DNA of 64,000 nt from Heliocidaris erythrogramma (taxonomy: Eukaryota > Echinodermata > Echinoidea > Camarodonta > Echinometridae). The position numbers and the translations under genes were made by a program. The notes beneath the pieces are model-generated. The model was not told the origin of the DNA. It made no database searches and saw only the letters and a program-made list of their open reading frames with translations. The stretch lies in assembly GCA_025617745.1 (NCBI GenBank), contig CM046857.1:25017761-25081760 (forward strand), read 5' to 3'. Below are positions 1-11,500 of this stretch, piece after piece; within the stretch, counting starts at the first letter, position 1; every line of letters begins with the position of its first letter.

Positions 1-1589
1 CTAGAAATGAAATTTTTGACTAATATTGCAATATACAGCCATGGAAAAAATTATAATTAGACTAAGAATGGTTACTGAAAGTGTTATATTTGTGGTATTA
101 AGGAGGAAATAAAATCATAAAAGCAAGGTACAATTGCTGGAATTTGTTATTCTTTCAATGAAATACAAAGAGGAAATTTATCATTTTCATTAGTTTGAAT
201 GCATTATAGTACCTTTATTTATACAGAAGCTTGTTCTAATAATTTTTTCCAGGGCTGTACTGTACATGTGTATACATTGCATTATACACATGGCCTTTAA
301 CAAACAAGTCTCTATTTGTCTCTAAAACCATTTCCACTGTTTGCCAGCTAAATGCCATGGTTGAGGCACCTTCTGTTTATTATTAATTCATTATAACCAA
401 TCGTGTGAAGGGAGAGAGTGTGTGAAGAGAGTCCCGACCTGCCCTTGCGGCTCATTACTGCATTGGACTTCCAATTTTCCGAGACTATTGCTCTCTCCAG
501 ACAACGATGTGTGATAACACTCTGTGATGGCTGATTGGAAAGGTGTTGGATTGAATGGAATTAGTAGGCTAACATTGGCCCAATCTGCATGCTAATAACG
601 TCATTAAACCTTAATCCAAACCTCCCAGTAATTGATCATTATTGAGAATGTGTGTCTAGGCCTGTTACATGTTGGCATTCAGTCTTTCTTGAAGTTACAA
701 AGAAGAAAACTTTGCCTTTTTAAGAAAATTTTAAAAAGGCATACATTATTGTTTAAGGTTGCAACATGTAAACATCCAAAGGCATGAGCTGTTAGAGAAT
801 ATTTTTTAAAAATTAATTATTTATTTATTTATTTATTTATTTTATTCATGCATGTTCATAATGTCATAATACAGATACAGCAGATACAAATTAGAGTACA
901 CATAGCCAGAGTATACACATAATAAACACACATTGGTGCTGCAATATATAAGCTTAAATACATGTAAAGCTTGAGTAGTTGTGACACTTACATGTACATG
1001 TACATGTAGGCATAGACCTATATAATGGAGGTTATATTGCATTCTATGGGAATTACATCACAAACTCAGCCTAAACTGAGTTGCTGAAGAACTACGTACA
1101 TGTGCATACAGTACATGTAGGTTTTTCAGTCAGGATAATAATAGAAAATTCATTTTTAATCAAAGACCTTTGTGCAGGCAGTTGACAAAATTTATTGAAT
1201 CATTGACACAGTCATGTTTGGTGTTGATGAAAACAACAAAATCCTGGATAATAATTGTGTTTTTGTCTTCCATGCCATACATGTCATGTAAGTTGACTTG
1301 TATTGCATCCTCTTTTGCCTGATTTCATTGTGTTCATTCTGTAACAATATACTTTTATTGATACAAATGTATGTATCCTATAACCTCAGATCCGGGATTG
1401 ACAGTGGTAAGATCTGTACATGTATGTGTTCATGCATGCATGATTTCAGTGAAGGACATTCTTCTATTTAATTTCAGTATTTCGATCTGTTTATATGGGA
1501 TGGCATGGAATCAATTTTGAAATCCATACTTTGGATGTCTTTTACCAGTTGCTAAAATGTCTCAGATGATATAATTTTTCTTGGTTTTT
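1..1589. other. intron or upstream DNA without a recognised gene
   Basis: AT-rich, with a (TTTA)n run and TACATGTA motifs near 985-1005. I see no exon. It must contain part of the TBC1D16 intron before exon A. Confidence 0.7.
815..846 (+). repeat. (TTTA)n microsatellite
   Basis: About seven TTTA units in AT-rich intron or upstream DNA. Confidence 0.85.
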
Positions 1590-2329
1590 TTCTGTCTCCT
1601 TGTCTATCCTTTTAAATTCCTTTCTATCCTCCAATTATTTCTTTGTCTTTCTACTTCCATTCTCTCTTTGTAAATGCTCTTTATTTCGACACTTGCTTTC
1701 TCATTTTCCATTCTGTAACTATGTATTTATGTATTTCCACCTTCTTAATGTTATTTTCTACATTCTGTGTTTTATTCTTGTGGAAATTCCACTCTCTCTC
1801 TCTTACTGTATTTGTCCACATCCTTGTCTTTCTCCTGTATTCTTCTATCTTCCATCTCTATGCTTTTTATCTTGTTCATTGTCATCTCTTCTCATTCTCT
1901 GTCTCTGTCTCTGTCTTCTGTCTCGCTTTCTCTTTTCTCTCTCCCTCTCTGTTTTCTTCTTTTTCTCTCTGTATCATCTCTAATACCCTATCTCATTCTC
2001 TGTCATCCTTTGTCTCTCTCTTTCTCTATCTCTGTCTCTCTCTGTCTCTCTCTCTCTCTCTCTCTTTCTCTTTCTCTTTCTCTTTCTCTTTCTCTGTCTC
2101 TTTCTCTGTCTCTCCATCTCTCTCTCTGTTGCCTTCTCCATGTCCATCTCTCTGCCTGGTGCTGTATCTCTCCTCTTTCCTGTCATCTCTCTTTCCTGTC
2201 ATCTCTCTTTCCTGTACACTCTTTATCTCTATCTCCCTATCTCCCTCTCTCCCTCTCTCTCTCTCTCCCTCTCTCCCTCTCTCTCCCCCCTCTCTCTCTC
2301 TCTCTTTCTTTCTCTCTCTCTCTCTGTAG
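1590..2329 (+). repeat. 740-bp pyrimidine tract leading into exon A
   Basis: Almost pure C/T sequence with (TC)n, (TTTCTC)n and (CCCTCT)n patches that ends in the exon A acceptor ctgtag. Long open frames in it (Ser/Leu/Phe-rich, or Arg/Glu-rich on the other strand) come from base composition and are not genes. Confidence 0.9.
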
Positions 2330-2509
2330 GCCATAGAAAATGATGATGGTACCAGTCATTACTTGCGTAAGTTTAACATCATCCAGTCCAGTATGAAGCC
2401 AGAGGATTGCCATCCTGAGGAGGGTCTTTTCAGTGAGCTCAGCGAGGAACTCTGGTGGAACTACATCAACGACAAGGGCCAGATTGAAGACATCTTCAGA
2501 TTACGAAAG
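2330..2509 (+). CDS. TBC1D16: TBC1D16 exon A (pre-TBC linker)
   Basis: This exon has 60 codons and is phase 0 at both ends. The acceptor follows a very long pyrimidine tract ending ctgtag; the donor is gtacaa. It encodes ...HPEEGLFSELSEELWW... and ends IEDIFRLRK. The HPEEGL motif and the final LRK match the segment just before the TBC domain in vertebrate TBC1D16. It is the first exon of the gene visible here; exons further 5' must lie before position 1. Confidence 0.88.
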
Positions 2510-5500
2510 GTACAATGCAATAATCATCTCTAACTACGTTTAGAAATGTTTAATACTTAATTTCAGTATATTGATAATGATAATGATATTAAATTTCATT
2601 TATAGAGTGCCTTTCCATGGGATAAAAAGTGCATGAAAGACAGAGAAAAAGAATAGAGAGGAAATGGGACATGTTGGCAGCCCAGCACTTTCTTCAGTCC
2701 CATATTGTAAATTGATCTTCTATTTGTCTTTGAATTCTCAAAACTGCCCCAACATTGTCACAAAGCTGTCTTCAGACTTCAGTAGTGTGAAAGATGGAGA
2801 ATAAATGAATATTGTTGTGAAAAAGAATTAAGAGAGTACGTATGTAATATGAATAATAAGAGGAGAAAGTAATGGGGAAAGAGAGTAGGAACTGAAGAAG
2901 AACAGAAGAAGGAAAGAGAGAAGCATTAAGAAGTAAAAATAGAATATGCAGGAAAAGAATCAAACCATCAAATGTGAAGTTGATGCTGTATACATAAGTG
3001 ATATACCTCTTTTCCAAAATCGATCAAAATCTCAACAGCACAACCTTGCTTTCTTTGGACCATATGTTGCAAAGCGGGCACCCTGGATATACAATATAGG
3101 ACAGTACAGGCCATTTAGGCAACCTTTCTAAAGGAGACCGTCTATCGTGGCAGCGCGTCCACAGCATCACTGCAATTTATATTGTTGCATGGGGTATGAC
3201 ATGTATGTGATCCACATGTTTTTTTTTCTTTCCAGTAAGGTACATCAAATGTGCACTTTAATGGATAATGACCCCCGAATAAGGAGGGGTATGTCAAGAC
3301 ACATCAGGTGATATTAATTAGAACTATAACATGTCTCGACCTACATTTAGGTTCGTGGTAGTGGTTCCAGGATTATCTGACAGGGGGGGGAGGGGGGGAG
3401 CACCCAAACAATTTTATTCACCCCGGATCTTGTGTATTTACAGTGTGGCAAATGTGGTTTGGTCGGGGGGGGGGGGGGGGGAGGGAGCACATGCCCCCCC
3501 TACCCCCTTCCCCCTTCCAGCAGCCGCCATTGTGTAGAGAGATTTATTATAGCCAAGGGTGAGCTCTATCACTATCTCTATTAACCTTCCTTGATCGGTC
3601 ACTTGTGACCGCATCTATGATCTTGTGCAAGACATCAGATGACTGCTCAGCGAGGGTCCTTCTGACTTTTAACCCTTGACTGACCAAGAGGAGCTAATGC
3701 TTATTGCATGGTAATATCGTAAACATCAGAGAGAACATTAAGACCATCAGTGCTACTAAATTAGAGAATAAGTTTGAATAGATATACTATATTAAAACTT
3801 GTCATCTCTTTTCATTCCCCTTCTTTCCTTTTCGTTCTTCTTTCTCCCCCGCTCATATTTTCAACTTTAACACAAGGTTCCTCCTTTGTTGTTTAATTTG
3901 TGATCAAAGAATAGATACTGGTATTATAGTTATTTTCTCCTCTTTATCTTTTCTATCTCCCTCTCTCTTTTTCTTGCTCTTGCTTTCTTTTTTTCTTTTT
4001 TTCTCCCTCTCTCTTTCTTTCTCCCTCTCTCTTTCTGTCTCCCCTGCTCTCTCTCTTTCTCTCCCAATTTACATTACATGACTGTCTGTATCTGTATCCC
4101 TCAACATTACATGTATTTCTCCTCTACAGTGTACACGTACATGTACATTGTTTTTCTTTCAGATTGTTCTCTGCATCTTCGTCGGATATAATTATTAATT
4201 TTCAAAGTACTATCAAAACGACCATGCACTATTTATGCCCTTTAATATCATTCATTTATTAATTTGAGAAAGAAACTTAATAAGAAAGCCTGTCATTTCC
4301 AAATGTTCTGTTCAATAGGCATCGATATATTGCAGCGCAAATAAAGTACACAACCATTTCCTGTGAAATGGTCATGATATTTACCTGGGAGCTTTTTTTC
4401 ATTTGCTCTAATGGGAGCATGCATTAATAACTAAGCAAATAACCCACAGCGGGGGTGAAAGCATGGAGAACAGGAGAAAGTAAATGTTAAAAGGTCTATT
4501 TATAGCTTGCTGCTCTCCGCGGTGCCTTTAATTTATGGAGTGTCCAGTACTTGATGCAGGCACATGTTAACATTAAAGAGATTCATGGATGTGTATGTAC
4601 TTGTTCATGTCACCACCCACTAGTTTATTAATATGATTTGGTTTTAAAAGGGAATTGATGTTTTAGAATTCAATTTCATCTGCTTGTATACTGCACATGT
4701 ACAGCCCTGAAAAAACTTATTGGACCAAGGTCCTTTTATTCACTCTAGTATTTACATGTAGTGTAAAACAATATTTCAATTGTTCAAGATGTGATTTTTT
4801 ATTTCCAGAATAATGTGCATATAATGAAGTCAGTATCTGAATGCCAATATTATTGTATTCAAATCAGGGGAGCGTTTCATCAAATGTTTTTTCAGTAATT
4901 TTTTCCCGACAGATTTGCTCTCAGCCAATCAGATGCAAGGATTTCAGTAGCTTATAACAGTTGTCGGTAAAAATCACTGACAAAACACTTGATGAAACGC
5001 TCCCCCTGACTTGTATGAAGAAAGAAACAAATATTCGTAAAGCCTCCTTCACACAAGGTGTGGTATATGCTAACTAGTGCCTAAAAAAAGTTTTAAAAAC
5101 GACAAACCAAAATTCTGCAGTGGTAAAATAAAAGCCATTTTTTAATGTTTTTTTTGAATGGTACATATAAGTGGGGCTTCAAAAAAAAAAAAGAGTACCT
5201 GCTTGCAAGAAAAAGCATAGCTGTGTTGAGTGGTGGATTGGGGGGGGGGGCACTTCCGGCCTGTGACCCCCCCCCCCCCTTTTTTGAAAGAAAAGTGTAC
5301 ATTTTTTTTATTTGCTTGTCAGAAAACTTTAGATTTGTGAGCCCCTCCCCCATTTTATTACAAATTTCTTGATCCGCCCCTGGCTGTGTTATACAATGTG
5401 AAGTGCCATATGCTTTATATTTCATTTTAATTGACATGTGTGAACATACATGCAGTTTAGATTCATGAAAGCATCGATTAGAAACCTACATGTAGTAGCT

Positions 5501-8500
5501 TAGATGCAGATAACCATAGTGAAGCGCTGTTGTTTTTTTTTCTTAATAAGGGCACAACCTCCAGGTACCGAAATCCCAGGATTCAAAATTGCATTAATGA
5601 ATGTCTGCTTTTAAATTAATGAAACTCCATTTATTTATTCATTACTTTGAAATTGTTGTTTGCATTGCAAAGTGCAACAGGAGAGAGATTAATGTTTTCT
5701 AGAATGATTCAGTGGTTGCTTTGCTATTCATGACGGGATCTATATTTCATGATGGGAGCCAAGTTGTGCATTTTTCTGGCTTAGCCCATTGGCATTTAAA
5801 TTGAAGATCTTGCCTCAGCATGCATGTCTGCTAAAGAAACGTTCCACACAGTCTTCTAAGGGACGCAAAATTTCCCGCATAATACATCTTCTTTTCATCC
5901 AGTATCCACAGTGAAAATTGTCTCAGTATAATCATTGATTGATTGATACATTTGTATAAAGTCATTCTGATGCATAATAATCATGAAATAAATAATTATA
6001 AGTTGCTTTTATTGTCTGGGGTTTAAAGAATGTGATCTTAAATTTGAATGTTCCTTTAATGACAATATGCGATTCCCCTATAAAATGTAAATTACTCCCA
6101 TACAGGCTCCTGTTTTTTTATTATTCAAGAGAAAGTGAGAGTATTTGAATCGTTTGTATGTACATGTACATGTACGTGTATCAAAGATGCTCGCAAGACA
6201 TACTTGTTTAAAAGAAAAAAACGTTAATTGTCAGAGTCTCAGAAAAGACATTTTTCTCTTGTTTTTCTCCTATTTGTAGACATTTTTAGTTAGTAGCCAT
6301 TAGATACATGTACAGTGTACCTAGGTCAAGAAGACAACTCTAGAGAAAAGACTCTAAAGGCTAGATGTATTTTTAATAGCACAGAAATAAAATTCAATCT
6401 CGTGAAAAAAACAACCTCTTTTAGTCTATATTCCTTCATGAATTTGTCCACAAGGTCCTTCAATATATGCTTTTAATTAAAACTCATGTATGTAGTTTTG
6501 GTAGCAAAAAGGAAATTGGAAAGATGTTTGTACGAGATCATTTGGTATTCCATCAATGATTTCCAGTGAATTATATGCCCTACACTAGCCCCCCCCCCCC
6601 GACCCCGACGAGGCTACGCACGGAGATTAGCATGTGTGTCTCTGCGTGTAGGTTTTGAATGCGAGCATGATGTATAGTGGGTGCTGAAGTTGTTGGTCGT
6701 TTATATCCCTGACCCGGCACCTACATGTAAATTATCTTATGCCTCTTATGTGCATCTTGTTTTCGAGGGCTTACCAAAAATAAAACATTACCTTTAATGT
6801 GTGGCAAATGTCCTTTGTCTCTGTCTGTAATCAGGTCGTGTTCTTCGGCGGGGTAGATGAGTACCTACGGAGAGATGTCTGGCCGTTCCTCCTGGGATTC
6901 TTTGCGTTTGATTCCACGACAGAAGAGAGAAATGCCCTCAGGGGCCAGAAGAGGCTAGAATACGAGGACATTCAAAAGGAGAGGTGGGTAGATACATGCA
7001 CAAATGTACATGAAGATGTTGACACATTTACTACATGACTGTATTTTCAACAAATTCTCAAGCCACGTGAAGGATTTGTAGCAGTAAGAAAGGCAATACT
7101 GTGGAGATCATATCTAAGACAATTACAAGGTTTTGTGAGAGGCCTGAAATAGTTTCATTAGATTATTTGGTCATTTTATTTGATGCCCAGTCTTCTTTAG
7201 AGATTCTTCAGATGTGGTCAGTGTACATGCGAGGATGTCTTCCCTTGTAAAAAAGTACCATAGTACCCATGGTAATTTGACAGTAATTTGACCAAATTAC
7301 CATCAAATCATGGTAATTTGATAGTACATGTACTTTGCATGATTTGATGTTAATTCAGTCAAATTACCATGGATACTATGGTTCTTTTTTTACAAGGGTT
7401 ATTACTGGTAATCTTCCCAAACATGTTATATAATGTGTGGATGATGCAAGAATTTCAAGCAGGGTATTTTCTGGAAAATGGAGTTCAAGGAAATTCAGGA
7501 TCTTTCCTATATCATCTGCACCCGACATAATTTATGGAAGATTAAAAACTGCAGAATAAACATCTACAATGCATCTGCACTCTAATCGCAGGTTCAGTTG
7601 TATCATACATGCTTTAAAGTAGGGAATTATTCCATGTGGCACAAAGTTTTGTTTTAGTATTGAATTTAAAGTCTCAGATTTGGCTTCTTGCTTCAGTTGT
7701 ATAATATGTTCATCTACATGTAAAATACTTGTGATTACAAACATACATATGAAGGAAATAATTTTATTGTGTGTACATAGTCATATGCATTCAATTTCAT
7801 GTCAGTACATGTATGTCCTTTGTTCTCTCAGGTTAGAGATGAGAGAAGAGCAGCAGAAGTTGTTTTATCGCACTGTCCAGAGCACAGTGGACAAGGATGT
7901 GGTCCGAACTGACCGTACTCATCCATACTTCAAAGGAGAGCAAAACCCGAATGTGGAGATCATGAGGTTGGTTTATGTTTAATCTCTATCACTGTTTCCA
8001 TCTGTATTTTTTTCACCTCTGTGTGTGTGTGTGTATGTGTGTTTGTGTATGAAAGCTGTCAAGGTGCCCCCTTCTTCTTTCTCTTTTGATCTCTCTGATA
8101 TTTCTCAGCTCTCTCTCTCTCTGTCTCTGTCTCTCTGTTTCACAGTGTGTTACGATCCAAAATCCACAAAAGATAAGAATCAAACAAAAGATATTAACTT
8201 TAGATGATGTATGGTTTAATTTAAATATTTACCAACATCAGATATAACAGAATTACAGATTCTAGGTACAAATACACTACATGTACTTAAACTGGTAAAG
8301 ACTTACAATTTCTCAGCTGGGAAATTCCTATTAGTCCAGAATGTTCTTGAAGTGTAGAGTAAGTAACTTGGCTGCTAATCCACAAATATTGAATCCAAAC
8401 GGTATGTTGTCCAACTGGCAAAAGAAGATTCCAGATCCAGCTGAAGAATGTCCAAAATAATTCAGGAAGTCATCGATGTCGATAATGTCGATGACGATGT

Positions 8501-11500
8501 CCAAGATGATGTCGATGACGATCTACACGATAATGTCAATGACGATGTCGACCACAATGTCGATAACGATGCAAATATTAATGATGTCGAACACGACGTC
8601 AGATATGTCAAGGATGATGTCCAAGATGAGGTCCAAGATGATCTCCTCAGGTTGATATCAATATCAGATGGTGTTAACTGAGAACTTATGCAATATATGC
8701 TCCACGATGTATTCAGGGTATAAATTCTGAAATTTCTGTGCAAGCTCCCAGCTTATATACAATCTCAACACTTAATTAGAATTTTCTACATTCTACTTCA
8801 ATATTCATGAAGATGTGGAACTCTCTTGTAAGTTCTATATAGTTCTAGTTGTAACAAACAAAGAAAGGGGATTCCCCTTTTCTATAAATAGACTCATTGC
8901 AATGTTACACTCTTACTAAAAGGTTCATGTAAAGGTCAGGATACATGTAATCAACACATTCCAACATGTACATTATACATTGCAATTATCTTATAGTACA
9001 TCACACACAATGTAAAGATCTAGAATGTTCTCTCTACTGGATGTGCATTCTGATTATTTCACTGCTACACATTATATTCCCTTTTCACAAATGAATAATA
9101 CTCTCTCTTCTGGAAATTTCTGTGTTCATAAAATCATATAGAAAACTGGAAAAATAACTTCCTTCTAGAAGATTCCTTAATTATATGACACCTCCCCCAC
9201 CGGGAAAAAGAAAGCTTTACCGTAGTAAAGGTTTCTTTAAGATTCAACCTGTTTCAAATTATCCAGATAAGCCTTTCATCCTGTACAAAGGCATTACATG
9301 TCACACATGTATTTAAGGACCATCAAAAAAAAATGCAATTATAAATGACAAACTTTGTCCAAAAAAGAGTAATTTCTCTCTTTACATCCTTGAAAGAGCA
9401 TCAGCAATCACATTATTCTTTCCACGAATATGTACAATTTTCAAGGGGAAAGGTTGGAGCATAAGACTCCACCTGTACAGTCTTTGGTTCTTTGTTTTGA
9501 ATTTCTCCAAGAACACAAGAGGGTTATGGTCTGTGTAGACCATAATATCACCATTACTGTTGGTTAGGTACACCTCAAACTGCTGGAGAGCGAGTACAAG
9601 ACTCAGAGCCTCTTTTTCGATAGTTGAATACTTCTTCTGATATTGGTTGAGTTTCTTTGAGAAGTAACAGACTGATTTTTCAAAGCCTTCTTCATCCTCT
9701 TGGAGCAACACTGCTCCCACTCCAACATCACTGGCATCAATAGCCACCTTGAATGGCTTTGTGAAGTTTGGAGCTGCCAAAACAGGCTCATTCACCAAAA
9801 TGGCCTTCAACTTCTCAAATGATCTCTGACATGCATCAGACCATACATACTTCACTTTTGCTTTCAGCAAGTTTGTCAGTGGACTAACCACAGTACTGTA
9901 ATTTGGAACGAACTTCCTGTAGAAACCACTCATACCTAGGAATCTAAGTAACTCTTTCTTAGTTGTGGGAATGGGGAAGTCTAAGATTGCCTGAATCTTT
10001 GCTTCTCTCGGTAGCACTTGCCCCTGACCAACCACATGACCAAGATAAGTGACCTTTGCCTTGCCAAATTCACTCTTCATCAGATTAACTACTAAGTTGG
10101 CTTCATCTAATCTATCAAACAGTAATCTCAAATGACTGAGATGGTCATTCCATGTATCACTGTACACTAAGATGTCATCTATGTACACAACACAATTGTC
10201 AAGTCCAGCAATCACCTGATTTGTCAATCTTTGAAAGGTTGCTGGTGCATTTTTCATTCCAAAAGGCATGACTTTGCATTGAAATAAGCCATCAGGTGTG
10301 ACAAAGGCTGATATTTCTTTGGCTCGGTCAGTCAGTGGCACCTGCCAATATCCCTTCAGCAAGTCTATCTTAGTGACAAAGGCAGAGTTCCCAACCCTAT
10401 CGATACAATCTTCCAACCTAGGAATTGGATATGAGTCGGTCTTAGTGACTGCATTTACCTTGCGGTAATCTATACAAAATCTCTGAGAGCCATCCGGCTT
10501 TGGGACCATTACAATAGGGGAACTCCAACTACTCTGACTTGGTTCGATTATGTCATTATCTAACATGAACCGGATTTCCTCATTCACTTTTTCCAACTTG
10601 CTTGGATTAAGTCTATACGGATGTTGTTTGATAGGTTTTACATCACCTACATCTACATCATGTACAGTCAAGGCAGTACGACCTGGTCTATCTTTACACA
10701 CATGCTTATAATCTTTCAACAAGCCAGATATGTCAATTCTCTGTTCATCAGAGAGATGCTTCAGTGCATCATCCAAATTTTCTAACATTTCTGAGTTAGA
10801 CAATTTCACTCCACATGGTTCATTTGTAGACACATCTGTGTGAGACAATTCACTCTCTGTCTCTACATTGCCTTCATTTACATCTTCTAGCTTCTCTTCT
10901 TTTACAACATGTGCTACACCTACTGGCTGATTAGCCTCACGTTCAAAGTATTCTTTCAGCATGTTTACATGACATACTCTTTGACTCTTTCTTCTGTCAG
11001 GGGTACTGATCACATAGTTGACATCATTTAGTTTCTTTTTGACAGTGTAGGGACCACTGAACCTAGCTTTCAAGGGCTCACCTAGCAAAGGCAACAACAC
11101 TAACACCCTATCTCCAGGCTTGAAGTTGCGCTCTTTTGCCTTCTTGTCTGCCTGTGTTTTCATTTTAGCTTGCGACACTTTCAAGTGTTCTTTGGCTACC
11201 TCACAAGCCTTTGAGAGCCTTTCTCGAAACTTTGACACATAGTCAAGAAGGTTTACCTCGTCATTCTGACCCATGAACTTTTCTTTGATCAGCTTAAGGG
11301 GACCCCTAACCTCGTGACCATAGACCAACTCAAATGGACTGAAGCCCGTCGACTCATTTGGGGAATCCCTGGTCGCGAACAGCAAGAATGGGATACCTTT
11401 ATTCCAGTCATCAGGATACTCTTCACCATAAGCCCTAAGCATGGTCTTCAGGGTCTGGTGATAGCGTTCTAATGCACCTTGGGACTGTGGATGATAAGCG

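Larger units (their letters stand above)
2510..6834 (+). other. TBC1D16 intron after exon A
   Basis: 4.3 kb with a pyrimidine tract, G/C-run clusters, the MITE at 4864 and the hAT-like element at 5228. The rest is AT-rich unique-looking DNA with no coding signal. Confidence 0.8.

Noticed and set aside
1600..2343. Long Ser/Leu/Phe or Arg/Glu-rich frames
   Set aside because: Simple-sequence pyrimidine tract preceding the exon A acceptor; open on several frames by composition.
8448..8681. A host gene for an Asp/Val-rich protein
   Set aside because: It lies wholly within an LTR, has a twin in the other LTR, and is a short-unit repeat.
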